Below are positions 48,601-60,686 of a stretch of DNA of 64,000 nucleotides, in pieces. The position numbers and the translations under genes were made by a program. The stretch covers positions 14,921,264 to 14,985,263 of the forward strand of contig NC_092583.1 in NCBI RefSeq assembly GCF_037975245.1, in the 5' to 3' direction. Within the stretch, counting starts at the first letter, position 1. Each line of letters opens with the position of its first letter. Source of the stretch: Apostichopus japonicus. Its lineage: Eukaryota > Echinodermata > Holothuroidea > Aspidochirotida > Stichopodidae. The notes beneath the pieces are model-generated. The model was not told the DNA's origin and did not search any database. It saw only the letters and a program-made list of their open reading frames with translations.

Positions 48601-50370
48601 AAGAAGAAGCACCTGAGGAACAACCACAGGAAGAAATAATTGAGGAGACAAGAGAAAGGACTGAAGTTCTGATTGAAAAGGAACCAGAACCTTTACCTAC
48701 TGTTGAGCTGACAGTTTCACTGCCTGAAGAGGAAGAGATTGTTCCTCAACAACTGAAGCCACAGTTTGAGGAAGTTGTCTTCCCAGATGAGTCAAAAGAA
48801 GAAGCACCTGAGGAACAACCACAGGAAGAAATAATTGAGGAGACTAGAGAAAGGACTGAGGTTCTGATTGAAAAGGAACCAGAACCTTTACCTACTGTGG
48901 AGCTGACAGTTTCAGTTCCTGAAGAAGAAGAGATTGTTCCCCAAAAATTGAAGCCACAGTTTGAGGAAGTTGTTTTTCCAGAGGAAGATAAAGAGCCTCA
49001 ACTTGTAGGAACAGATAGGGAAGAGCCAATTCCAACTATGCAATTTATTGTTTCAGTCCCTGAAGAAATGCCAACTCCAGTGGAAGAAATCCTAGAGCCA
49101 GAAGATGAGAAACCAAAGAAAGACATAGAGGAAGTTTTAGAACGAACAGAGATTTTTCTTGAAAAAGAACCTGAACCATTACCATCACTTGAACTTACCA
49201 TTACAATGCCACAAGAGGAAGAAACTTTGCCTCATGCCCTTCAGCCACATTTTGAAGAAGTCGTGTTTCCACAAGAGAAACCTGTAGAGAGAACACCTGT
49301 GGAGCATGTGTTGCCAAGACCAGATTCACCTATCACTTTGCAGTTTGAGATATCTGAGCCAGAGGAAAAGCAGTTACCAACTGAAGAAGTTCTACAACCA
49401 GTTGAAGTTCCTCTGAAGAAAAGTTCTAGAGAAGAACCAACCGGGCATGAAGTTGAAAGCCCTGTTGAGAAATTCCATGAGGAAACAAAGGAAAGGACTG
49501 AAGTGTATATTGAAAAGGAACCTGGGGAATTACCAACTGTTGAATTAACTGTGTCATTGCCAGTGGATGAAACAGTTGAACCACAGGAGCTTCAACCACA
49601 GTATGAAGAAGTTGTTTTCCCTGAAGAAAAGCCAACGGAGGAAACACCAGTGGAAGAAGTTGATGTACTTGAAAGGACAGAGGTTGAAATTGAAAAGCAA
49701 CCTGAGCCATTGCCGACCCTTGAACTCACAATATCTGTTCCAGAGGAGAAACCACTGCCTGTGGAAGATGTTCTTCAACCAGAGGAGAAACCAGAAGAGG
49801 AATTACCAAGGGAGGAACTTCCAGAGGAAGAGCAACCTGAGGAAGTAAAGAAACCTGGGGAAGTTGTACCAGTGGAAAAACTACCAGAGGAAGAGACTCC
49901 TGAAGATGAAGGTCCAGAACGTTCAACTGTTGATGTTATAGTTGAGGGTGAAGATAGACCACTGGAGCCAATTGAAATTACCCTTGATGTTAAAGAAGAT
50001 GAACCAGTGGAATTCACTGAAACTGTTACTGAAACAGTTACAGTGACTGAAAAGGTCACAACTGAGATTCCTGAAGAAGACACTGTATTTATTGAGGTCA
50101 TACAGGAATTGAGTGATGTCACTGTGGATATTGGTGATGAAGCAAGATTCATTTGTCGAGTGGTTGGATTTCCAAGGCCAACCATCACCTGGGTGATTAA
50201 TGGTCAACCTTTAAGAGGAGATCGTTTCATTTCTGTCTATGATTTGGACGGAACAGTCACACTAGTGATCACTGAAGTAATTGAAGAAGATGAAACAGTC
50301 TATGAATTAATTGCTACAAATGAAGCAGGAACTGTCAGAACAGAGGCAGAGCTTATTATTCCTGGTCACA
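42661..50370 (+). CDS. TTN: Titin exon 32: giant 7.7 kb exon with five Ig domains and long PEVK-like repeats
   Basis: The 2,570 codons in phase 1-1 carry no stop. In order: a Thr/Lys linker; Ig (about 42826-43106); Ig (about 43177-43453); linker; Ig (about 43777-44065); the SDVE linker with four long repeats (44130-45060); a Pro-rich part with VPPPPPPPKRE (about 45558); Ig (about 45907-46190); PEVK-like repeats (about 46200-50070); Ig (about 50080-50370). The first three Ig domains lack the B-strand Cys and the fifth lacks the F-strand Cys. PEVK chains are the entropic springs of titin in muscle; here the composition is Glu, Pro, Val, Lys, Thr and Leu. The donor is A|GTAAGT, and the next exon restores the frame. 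Confidence 0.95.
44130..45060 (+). repeat. Four copies of the SDVE-TRKTTK-YESD linker repeat
   Basis: The phrase SDVES(D/E)TE starts at 44130, 44358, 44655 and 44889. Each copy continues VITRKTTKTVTRTYESDMED, then RRE-T/S-T-V-V-E-I-G-P-R-x-D-R. It alternates acidic, basic Thr-rich and acidic blocks. Copies are 228-297 bp apart because the tails differ in length. Confidence 0.9.
47650..48990 (+). repeat. Seven near-identical PEVK-like repeats, 195-198 bp each
   Basis: ACTGA(A/G)G of the TEV codons starts at 47679, 47874, 48072, 48270, 48465, 48660 and 48855, so units are 65 or 66 codons. Each encodes RTEVxIEKEPEPLPTVELTV, then S(L/V)PEEEE, PQQLKPQFEEVVFPEE and an acidic tail. The nucleotide sequence is almost unchanged among copies. 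More diverged copies flank the array on both sides (46230-47640 and 49000-49800). Confidence 0.93.
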
Positions 50371-50946
50371 GTAAGTTTCCTTTCTACTTGGGAATGAGTT
50401 GAGCATTGCAACTTTCACTTGCAATTTAACAAGAGTATATTACACTTCTCTTTATAATTTATATGCCTAGTATCTGTGTACCAGACACTTAGTTGTTCAA
50501 TAATTCTAAACACATTCCTTAAAAAACTCAGATGACAATTTATCAAGTTAGAGGCCATTACAAATTCTCCTTATTTAGTTCTTTGGTGCTGGAAAAGTAT
50601 CAAGTGTAATGCATTTTGGATAGCAATTTATGTCAAAGTACAGTCAAACCAAACAGAAAATAAATACCTCATGATATCTGAACTTGATCATAACTCAAAC
50701 ATACCTGTGCGACATGGTAACCAAGTTCATGAATTTTGCATGAATGAACTCTTTTGCATAGTTTTGCTTCCTACGTAGCAATAAACTGAAAATATGCCAT
50801 TCACCCGTAACTCAATACACTTTTGTCTAATTCATCTGAAAATATCAGCAATGAGGAAGACATGATATTTACAAAGATTGGTTTGAAAGCATACTTTATC
50901 AGTGTTATTGATGCACTGAACATTTCTCACTATAATATTCTTACAG
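50371..50946 (+). other. Intron 32 (576 bp)
   Basis: AT-rich; nothing visible. Confidence 0.75.
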
Positions 50947-52326
50947 AACCAGAGGTCCCTGAAGACACAGAGGTTACATTAGAAGTTGTGGAAATACCAC
51001 TGGAGGAGCAACCAGTGGAGGAAATACCTAAAGAGGACTTTCCAGAGAGACAGAGAGGACCAGCTGATGTACCAGAAGATGTTCAGGCTTCCCCTGTTGA
51101 AGCAGTTCTTAGCCCTGAACACCCCGAGGAAGTTGAATTTGTCCTGGAAATTGAAAAACCTGAAGAAAAACTTCCTGCTGAAGAAGTTCTACCAGAGGAG
51201 CCTATCATTGAAGAAATTCCTGTGACAGAAAAACCCATCGAGAAAACTCCAGTGAAGCTTCCAGAGGATGACACACCTGAAGAGACTTTCCGTGACACTC
51301 TGGAATTAACAGTAGATGAAGAACCAAGGTTACCACAAGAAATTCAGATCACATTCGACTTACCTGAGGAGAGACAACCTTTTATGGAAGAATGCATTGA
51401 AGAAACTCCAGTTGAGGAACTTCCTGAAACTGAGGAGCCATCAGAGACAATCCCAGAAATAACAGAGGTGGTCATTAATGAACAACCTGAGCAACCTCAA
51501 GAAGTTGAAATCACTTTTGAAATTCCAGATGAAACTCAACCTGAGGATGTTCCAACTGAGGAACAACCAATGGAGGAACAACCAGAAGATGAAAAGCCAG
51601 ATGAAACACTAAGAGAGACCACTGAGGTCAGAATTGAAAGAGAACCAGAAGCACCTCAAGAAATAGAAGTTACTTTTGAAGTCCCCAAAGATGAAACTGT
51701 TCAAGAAACTGTGACTACTACAGTTACAACAATAACAAAAGAAGAGATTCCAGAAAGGAGGGAGACAACAACTGTTTCCATTGAAAGAGGACCAGAGGAA
51801 CTGATGCCAATAGAGTTTGAGATTAAGCCAACTGAAGAGACTCCCAAAGAATATACACCTCATGAAGTATCAGAGAAGGAGCTTTTACCAAAAGAGTCAT
51901 ATCCTGATGTTGAAATTGAGGTTGTTATGCCAGAAGAGGATACGAAGGAAAGGACTGAAATTTTCATGGAAAAAGAACCAGAACCTCTTGAACCATTTGA
52001 AATTACTGTGGATGTCACTGATGAGAAAGAAGAAGAGACTATATTCATTGAACTAGTGCAAGAATTGACTGATGTTACTGTCAATATTGGAGATACAACC
52101 ACCTTTACATGTCATGTGATCGGTTTCCCAAGGCCTACTATCACCTGGTTAATCAATGGTAATCCTTTGAGCGATGATCGATTCATCTCTGTGTATGAAT
52201 TGAATGGAATTTGTACGCTTGTAATCACTGAGGTGATTGAAGAAGATGAGACTGTGTATGAATTGGTTGCAACAAATGAAGCAGGAACAGTCAGGACAGA
52301 AGCAGAACTACTCATACCGGGAGAAA
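50947..52326 (+). CDS. TTN: Titin exon 33: PEVK-like stretch plus one Ig domain (type Y)
   Basis: The 460 codons are in phase 1-1. Residues 1-355 are Glu/Pro/Val-rich with repeated cores such as TLELTVDEEPRLPQEIQITF and TEVVINEQPEQPQEVEITFE. The Ig domain (last about 95 residues) has VNIGDTTTFTCHVIGFPRP, TITWLINGNPLSDDRF and VYELVATNEAG. The B-strand Cys is present and the F-strand Cys is absent. The PEVK part replaces a linker, so this is one spring-plus-domain unit. Confidence 0.94.
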
Positions 52327-52925
52327 GTAAGTGAAAATGAGTTTTTCATCAACATTTTTGTACATTTTGAAAAAATTAGTTAACCTGATGTTGTATTAGC
52401 TAACAGTATGTACAGTAAATTTTGTTATTTGAGGAGTGTGAAATCAGATGTAAGCATCATCATTTCTTTACCAGTATATAGTATATTAACGCAAAGTGAT
52501 ACCTCAATCACCTCATATTACATACAGTAGGTTATTATTTGGCGTGTTACAATGGAAAGAGTATTATATTCCATTCCTGAACCAATTTAACTTCTTCATG
52601 GCAATAAGTGGCTATATTAGCACAGGTATGCTTATGGAAGCATACACTGCTTTATCACATCAGTTTATTCCAGTATAAATTTAAACAATTAATAATTAGT
52701 ACTCTTAGAAATAAAAGTAAAGAACAAAAATAAAAAAGCAATACAAATTAAGAAAGTGAGTTGCTGGTTGTAAAAATGAAATGTCAGAAAGCATCAAATT
52801 CAGCACTTAAACTCATGTGAAACAAATAGAATGTTCCATATGAATTTCTGATTTGCATTCTTCATTTTGAGTTTTTTGGGCAAATTGTAAGCCTGTTAAA
52901 TGAGTTTCTCTCCTACATATCATAG
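52327..52925 (+). other. Intron 33 (599 bp)
   Basis: AT-rich; nothing visible. Confidence 0.75.
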
Positions 52926-54605
52926 AAGCTCCAGATCATGAAGAACCGGAAGATGTTGAAGTTACTATTGAGATCATTGAGGAAGAATTACAGCCTGAAG
53001 AAAAAGAACCAGTTGAGGAGTATCCTGAAAGACACAGAGGACCTGCAGATGTTCCTGCAGAAGAGAAGCCCACTGAAGATGTTCCATATGTAACTGAGGT
53101 AGACACCACAAGGAAGCCTGAACTACCACAAGAAGTGGAGATCACCTTTCAAATTCCAGAGGAAACTATACCAGATTTACCCCAAGAAGAGGTACCACAA
53201 GAAGAGCTCCCAGAAGAAGACAAGCCAGAGGAATTGTTCCGGGATACAGTGGAGTTAACCATCGATGAGAAACCTTCTCTACCTCAGGAGATTCAGATAA
53301 CTTTTGAAGTCCCAGAGGAAGACAAACCAGTGACAGAAAGTCCTGTTAAAGAGTTCCCTGAGGAAGAGAAACCGCTGGTAAGTTTTGAAGAAACTGTTGA
53401 AGTAATGGTGGAAGAAACCCCAGAGCAGCCTGAAGAAGTTCAGATTACCTTTGAAGTTCCAGATGAGTCAGAACCCAGAGAGTATCCGGAAGAGTGTATT
53501 GTTCCACAGGAGCTGAAACCACAATATGAAGAAGTAGTCTTTCCCCAAGATGAATCTGTTGAGAAAACACCCTTGGAAGATACACAAGAGGTGCTTGAAA
53601 CTACTGTACTACAAATAGAGAGAGAGCCAGCTCCATTACCATCACTTGAACTTATTATCTCTGTGCCAGAAGAACATCCTGCACCATATGAAGACATCCC
53701 AGAAGAAATACCAGAATTATATCCAGAGGAAGAGGTAGTTCTCCCCCAGGAACTTCAGCCTGAGTTTGAAGAAATCATATTCCCTGATGAGACGACCAAG
53801 GAAGAAACTCCTGTGAGCCTGAGGGATGATGTTTTGGAGAGAACTACTCTTGAAATTGAAAAGGAGCCTATGTCATTACCATCTCTTGAACTAATAATTC
53901 CTGTACCAAAAGAGATGCCAGTGCCTGTGGAGGAAATTCTTGAACCTGAAGACAAACCAGAGGATGAATATCCAGTTGAGAAGGTGCCATATGAAGAAGT
54001 ACCGAGAGATTTTCCTGTGGAGGAAACACCTGACAAAGTACCTACAGAGGAGAAACCAGTAGAAGAAGTACAGGCAGAAGAACAACCTAAAGTAGAGAAA
54101 CCTGAGAAAGTAACACCAGTGGAAAAACTACCAAAGGAAGAAGAAAACCCAGAACGTTCAACTGTTGATGTTATAGTTGAGGGTGAAGATAGACCACTGG
54201 AGCCAATTGAACTAATCCTCGATGTTAAAGAAGATGAACCAGTGGAGTTCACTGAAACTGTTACTGAAACAGTTACAGTGACTGAAAAGGTCACAACTGA
54301 GATTCCTGAAGAAGACACTGTATTTATTGAGGTCATACAGGAATTGAGTGATGTCACTGTGGATATCGGTGATGAAGCAAGATTCATTTGTCGAGTGGTT
54401 GGATTTCCAAGGCCAACCATCACCTGGGTGATTAACGGTCAACCTTTAAGAGGAGATCGTTTCATTTCTGTCTATGATTTGGACGGAACAGTCACACTAG
54501 TGATCACTGAAGTAATTGAAGAAGATGAAACAGTCTATGAATTAATTGCTACAAATGAAGCAGGAACTGTCAGAACAGAGGCAGAGCTTATTATTCCTGG
54601 TCACG
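52926..54605 (+). CDS. TTN: Titin exon 34: PEVK-like stretch plus one Ig domain (type X)
   Basis: The 560 codons are in phase 1-1. It mixes both PEVK repeat kinds: the ELTIDEKPSLPQEIQITFEV kind, and the LPSLELIISVPEE / LKPQYEEVVFPQ kind typical of exon 32. Its last 455 bases, including the Ig (VDIGDEARFICRVVGF, VYELIATNEAG), are nearly identical to the end of exon 32. The F-strand Cys is absent. Confidence 0.94.
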
Positions 54606-55171
54606 GTAAGTAAAGATTCCTGTTTACAAATGAGATGTATTTGAAAAAAGTCAAGGGAATTGATAAGAGGGATGACTATCATTTATTACAACAGCAACTT
54701 ATGAAAAGACATTTGAAATCAGAAGTTTCCATCTGAAAAGTTAAGATCATTCTCATGCTTAACATTTGATAATATACATCATGAAAATGCTGTACCAAAA
54801 TATGTTTATTAATTAGCCCATAGCCACCACCCCAACCCCCCCCCCATTAATGGACAGTTTCCAATGATAGCAACAACTGAAACTATGTTCCAAATATGAG
54901 CAAAGAAGGACATTCACATAGTAGGTTGAACCTTTATGTGGTTTTGGTTTGTTCCATTTTCAAATGGTACAATGGTGTTTTGAGCTAGTGTTGTCTGGCT
55001 ATCATTTGTTCTACCCTTTTGTGGCTGCACAGAATTCCCATTATTTTGTTAGTTACTTCCATTGCTTGTGATATCTTGCCAAAAACTACTTTCTATATCC
55101 CCCAATGTTCATAGCAGGATTGTATGACATGGATAGTAGTGAATGACCCTTTTCATTCTACCCTCTTGCAG
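54606..55171 (+). other. Intron 34 (566 bp)
   Basis: AT-rich, with a short C-run near 54832-54845. No gene. Confidence 0.75.
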
Positions 55172-56578
55172 AGCGTCCACTGCCAGACACTACTGAAGAA
55201 ATTACTCTTGAGATTATCCAAGAGCCCCTTGAAGAACAACCAGTTGAGGAAAAACCATTGGAAGACTTTCCTGAGAGACAGAGAGGCCCAGCAGAACTCC
55301 CTGAAGAACAACCCATAGAGAGTGATGAACCTGAGAGACAACTTGAGGCACCACTAGAAACGGAAATTACAATTGAAGTTCCGAAGGAACAATCACCAGA
55401 AGAGACTCTTCCTACTGAAAAAATTCCACAAGAAGACCTTCCTAAAGACGAGCTTCCTGAGATGGAACATCCCATTGATGATCATCCTGTAGAAGAGGAA
55501 CCAAAGGAAACACTACCTGAGGAATTTCCTGCAGAAGATAAACCTGAGGAAATGTTCCGTGACACTTTGGAACTGACAGTAGATGAGGAGCCAAGACTAC
55601 CGCAAGAAATTCAAATTACATTTGATATACCTGAAGAGAGACAACCAGATGTAAAAGAACCCATGGAAGAGACTCCAGTGGAAGAGCTTCCAGAAACAGA
55701 GAAGCCATCAGAGCCCATCACAGAAACAACAGAGGTGGTCATTGAAGAAAAACCTGAACAACCCCAAGAAGTTGAAATCACTTTTGAAGTTCCAGAGGAA
55801 AAGCAACCTGAGGAAGTTTTATTGGAGGAACAACCAGAAGATGATAAGCCAGAGGATGCACCGAGAGAGACCACCGAGATCAGAATTGAAAGAGAACCAG
55901 AAGCACCTCAAGAAATAGAAATCACTTTTGAAGTCCCCAAAGATGAAACTGTTCAAGAAACTGTGACAACTACAGTTACAACAATAACAAAGGAAGAGAT
56001 TCCAGAAAGCAGAGAGACAACAACTGTTTCCATTGAAAAAGGACCAGAGGAACTGATGCCAATAGAGTTTGAGATTAAGCCAACTGAAGAGACTCCTAAA
56101 GAACATACACCTCATGAAGTATCAGAGAAGGAGCTTTTACCACAAGAGTCATATCCTGATGTTGAAATTGAGGTCGTGATGCCGGAAGAGGATACAAAAG
56201 AGAGGACTGAAATTTTCATGGAAAAAGAACCAGAACCTCTTGAACCATTTGAAATTACTGTGGATGTAACTGAAGAGAGAGAAGAAGAGACTATATTCAT
56301 AGAACTAGTGCAAGAATTGACTGATGTTACTGTCAATATTGGAGATACAACCACCTTTACATGTCAAGTGATAGGTTTCCCAAGGCCTACTATTACCTGG
56401 TTAATCAATGGTAATCCTTTGAGTGATGATCGATTCATCTCTGTGTATGAATTGGATGGAATTTGTACACTTGTAATTACTGAGGTGATTGAAGAAGATG
56501 AGACAGTGTATGAGTTGGTTGCAACAAATGAAGCAGGAACAGTCACGACAGAAGCAGAACTACTCATTCCTGTAGATG
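55172..56578 (+). CDS. TTN: Titin exon 35: PEVK-like stretch plus one Ig domain (type Y)
   Basis: The 469 codons are in phase 1-1. The layout follows exon 33: FPERQRGPAELPEEQP near the start, the TLELTVDEEPRLPQEIQITF core, a Thr-rich VQETVTTTVTTITKEEIPE element, KGPEELMPIEFEIKPTEE, then an Ig domain with VNIGDTTTFTCQVIGF. It ends PVD|G with GTGAGT, a donor context shared with exons 36 and 37. Confidence 0.94.
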
Positions 56579-57762
56579 GTGAGTCATCTTTTATATACCA
56601 AGTTGCAGTGATGTTACTATTTAATAGTTGTGATTCTCACATTTCTTTGCCATATAGTGTACTTCGCACATTTCAGTATTGAAGTTTCCACGTAGTTAAG
56701 ATTTGTTTTATTGGCATTGTTTATTGATATTTACCTATATCAACTGACTGATATCCATTGCTCAAAACTTACAAATTACTTACTTGGTTCCACGTAGTCA
56801 TAAAAATGAAAATGTGAAATTTATAACTTCCTTTGGTATGTGGTGATGATAACCTGAATTAAATAATCATTCTAAAAGTTCATTGCCCTTTTTGCTAAAT
56901 TCTTCATATATTATGCACTTTTATGACTTTTCATTGCATGATTGATATGGGGACTCACAAACACCTCTTAAAGCTTGGGTTCTTGTGATTACCAAGCTAG
57001 TTGCTGACATTCACTTAACACAAGTATTGCAAAAGTTGCTGCAACTGGTTAGAGTAGCAACAGCCATTGCAAAAATGACAGTAATTGAGTTTGATCCTAT
57101 CAGAGTCCATGTACAGAGGCTCTGTGGATGTTGCCATGCCCTCTTTGTTTCCTTTTGCTTGCTCTAACTCTTTGTCTCTCTGAATCAGTTGCATACCTTT
57201 CTCATTGGGAAGATATTTCTCTCTTTTAAAAGCTACAGCTTAAATATGAACATAAAATTTGTAAATTGCACCAGCTTTGTTCTTGTTCAGCATGTGCCTT
57301 GTACTGCATGTTCTAGTAGTGCTTCTTTATAGGAGTGTATATCTATTACCGAAAGATGTAATGCCTTTTAATCTTCTTGATTCATCTGTCTTGAGCATTT
57401 TCATTTCTGCATGCAATGCAAACATAAGTTGCTAAGTCTATTTTTTTTCAATTTCTTATGTTGAAACAGAAGCAAGTATGAAACTTCACAAAGAAATTCT
57501 TTCTTTCCGGCATCAATGAAATAGCTACTTGCACCATGATTTTCCTCCTTCTTTGAAATCTTTTCCACTCTAATATATCTTTATGCTCTACAACATGAAG
57601 AAGGCTGCAGCATGAAAGCTTCATTTGCAGGTTCTGCTTCAGTTATAAAAGCTTTGGTATTGATCTGCTGCATCCTATCGCAACCTGCTGGCTGACTGAT
57701 TCATACAGCAATCGTGTACTTGACCTGGCCATGGATTAAATTCAGTGACTTTGTTCCAACAG
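56579..57762 (+). repeat. Intron 35 (1,184 bp), oldest copy of a duplicated intron
   Basis: It shares long blocks with introns 36 and 37, for example the region from about 57000 (CTAGTTGCTGACATTCACTT) onward, but is visibly more diverged. No gene. Confidence 0.88.
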
Positions 57763-59550
57763 ATAAGCCAGATGCACCTGTAAAACATTCTCCACAAGAG
57801 GTGCAAATAACATTTGAGGTACCTAAAGAGAAACCCATTGAAGAACAAGCAATTGATGAGAAACCTTGGGAAGAATTTCCTGAGCGACGGAGAGGACCAG
57901 CTGCACTCCCAGAAGAACAACCCAGTGAGAGTGATGAACCTGATGTACAACTTGAAGCACCAACAGAAAAGGATATAACAATTGAAGTTCCAAAAGAACA
58001 GTTGCCAGAAGAAACTCTTCCTTCTGAAGAAGTTCCACTGAAAGACCTTCCTAGAGATGAGCTTCCTGAGGAGGAACATCCCATTGAGGATCATCCTGAA
58101 GAAGAGGAACCAAAGGAAACACTTCATGAAGAATTCCCTGTGGAGGATAAACCTGACGAAATGTTCCGTGACACTTTGGAACTGACAGTAGATGAGGAGC
58201 CAAGACTACCGCAAGAAATTCAAATAACATTTGATATACCTGAAGAGAGACAACCAGATGTGGAAGAACCCATGGAAGAGACTCTAGCGGAAGAGCTACC
58301 AGTAACCGAGAAGCCATCAGAGCACATCACAGAAACAACAGAGGTGGTCATTGAAGAAAAGCCTGAACAAACACATGAAGTTGAAATCACTTTTGAAGTT
58401 CCAGAAGAAACCAAGCCTGAGGAAGTTCTATTGGAGGAACATCCCATGGAAGAGCATCCTGTAGAGGAGCAACCAGGAGAAACACTTCCTGAAGAGTTTC
58501 CTGCGGAGGATAAACCTGAAGACACTTTCCAGGACACTTTGGAACTGACAGTAGATGAGGAGCCAAGACTACCACAAGAAATTCAAATTACATTTGATAT
58601 GCCTGAAGAGAGACAACCAGATGTGGAAGAACCCATGGAAGAGACTCCAGTGGAAGAGCTACCAGAAACAGAGAAGCCATCAGAGCCCATCACAGAAACA
58701 ACAGAGGTGGTCATTGAAGAAAAACCTGAACAACCCCAAGAAGTTGAAATCACTTTTGAAGTTCCAGAGGAAAAGCAACCTGAGGAGGTTTTATTGGAGG
58801 AACAACCAGAAGATGATAAGCCAGAGGATGCACTGAGAGAGACCACCGAGGTCAGAATTGAGAGAGAACCAGAAGCACCTCAAGAAATAGAAATCACTTT
58901 TGAAGTCCCCAAAGATGAAACTGTTCAAGAAACTGTGACAACTACAGTTACAACAATAACAAAGGAAGAGATTCCAGAAAGCAGAGAGACAACAACTGTT
59001 TCCATTGAAAAAGGACCAGAGGAACTGATGCCAATAGAGTTTGAGATTAAGCCAACTGAAGAGACTCCTAAAGAACATACACCTCATGAAGTATCAGAGA
59101 AGGAGCTTTTACCAAAAGAGTCATATCCTGATGTTGAAATTGAGGTCGTGCTGCCGGAAGAGGATACAAAAGAGAGGACTGAAATTTTCATGGGAAAACA
59201 ACCAGAACCTCTTGAACCATTTGAAATTACTGTGGATGTCACTGAAGAAAAAGAAGAAGACACTATATACATAGAACTAGTGCAAGAATTGACTGATGTT
59301 ACTGTCAATATTGGAGATACAGCCACCTTTACATGTCAAGTGATAGGTTTCCCAAGGCCTACTATCACCTGGTTAATCAATGGTAATCCTTTAAGTGATG
59401 ATCGATTCATCTCTGTGTATGAATTGGATGGAATTTGTACACTTGTAATCACTGAGGTGATTGAAGAAGATGAGACAGTGTATGAGTTGGTTGCAACAAA
59501 TGAAGCAGGAACAGTCACGACAGAAGCAGAACTACTCATTCCTGTAGATG
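57763..59550 (+). CDS. TTN: Titin exon 36: PEVK-like stretch with an internal duplication, plus one Ig domain
   Basis: The 596 codons are in phase 1-1. The DTLELTVDEEPRLPQEIQIT block occurs twice, 363 bp apart (58168 and 58531), with the following EERQPDVEEPMEET and TEVVIEEKPEQ elements. The exon is exactly 363 bp longer than exon 37. The Ig is type Y (VNIGDTATFTCQVIGF, no F-strand Cys). Confidence 0.94.
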
Positions 59551-60686
59551 GTGAGTCATCTTTTATATACCAAGATGCAGTGATGTTACTATTTAATAGT
59601 AAAAAGAAAGTGTACCTTTGATCTCACATCACTTTTTTCCATATAGTGTACTTTGCTATTTGTTGTATTGTAGCTTTCAAATCGTTCAGATATGTTTACT
59701 TTACATTATCTTTTTCATTTACCTATTTCAAATTACAGTGATATATATTGCTTGAACCTTGGAGATTCGGTTCTATGAAGTCATAAAAATGAATAATCAT
59801 TCCAAAAAGTTCATTTTCCTTTTTTGGCAAGGAAATGCTTCATATATCATGCACGTTTATATCTTTTCATTGCATGATTAAGATTGGGACTCACACAGAC
59901 CTCTCCAAGTTTGGGTTCTTGTGATCACCCAGCTAGTAGCTGACATTCACTTAACACAAGTATTGCAAAAGTTGCTGCAACTGGTTAGAGTAGCAACAGC
60001 CATTGCAAAAATGACAGTAATTGAGTTTGATCCTATCAGAGTCTATGTACAGCGGCCTCTGTGGATATTGCCAAGCCCTCTTTGTCTCCTTCAGCTTGCT
60101 CTTACTCTCTCTCTCTGAATTGGTTGCATACCTTCCTCGTCGGGAAGATATTTCTCTCTTTCATATGCTACAACTTGAACATGAACATGAAATTTTTAAA
60201 TTGCACCAGCTTTGTTCTTGTTCAGCAAGTACCGTGTAGTGCATGTTCTAGTAGTACATAACTGTACAAGTGTGATAAACCGAAAGATGTAATGCTTGTT
60301 AATCTTCTTGATTCATCTGTCTTGAAGCATTTTATTTTTGCATGCAATAAAGATATAAGTTACTCGGTCTGTTTTTTATTTCTTATGTTGAACCATAAGC
60401 ATGTATGAAACTTCACAAATAAATACTTTTGTTCCTGCTTCAATGAAAATAGCTTCTTTCATCATTCTTTTGCTCTTCTTTTAACAACTTCAATCCACTA
60501 TATCTTTATGCTCTATAACACAAAGAAAGGTGCGGCATGAAAGCTACATTAACAGGTTCTGCTTTGAACAGTTAAAAATGCTTTGGTATTGATCTGCTAC
60601 CTCCTATGCCAACCTGCTGGCTGACTGATTCATACAACATTCGTGCATTTGGCCATGGACTGAATTCAGTGACTTTGTTCCAACAG
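59551..60686 (+). repeat. Intron 36 (1,136 bp), tandem copy of intron 37
   Basis: It is almost identical to intron 37 through most of its length, including the region around 59928-60110 and the acceptor region GGCTGACTGATTCATACAAC. No gene. Confidence 0.9.

Noticed and set aside
47650-48990. Regularly spaced repeats that might suggest a CRISPR-like array
   Set aside because: The units are 195-198 bp, wholly coding and in frame, without repeat/spacer alternation; the DNA is eukaryotic.
59551-59621. Continued frame after exons 35, 36 and 37 (G-E-S-S-F-I-Y-Q...)
   Set aside because: The strong GTGAGT donors and the perfect phase match to the next exons show this is intron. The shared extension reflects the tandem duplication of exon and intron.
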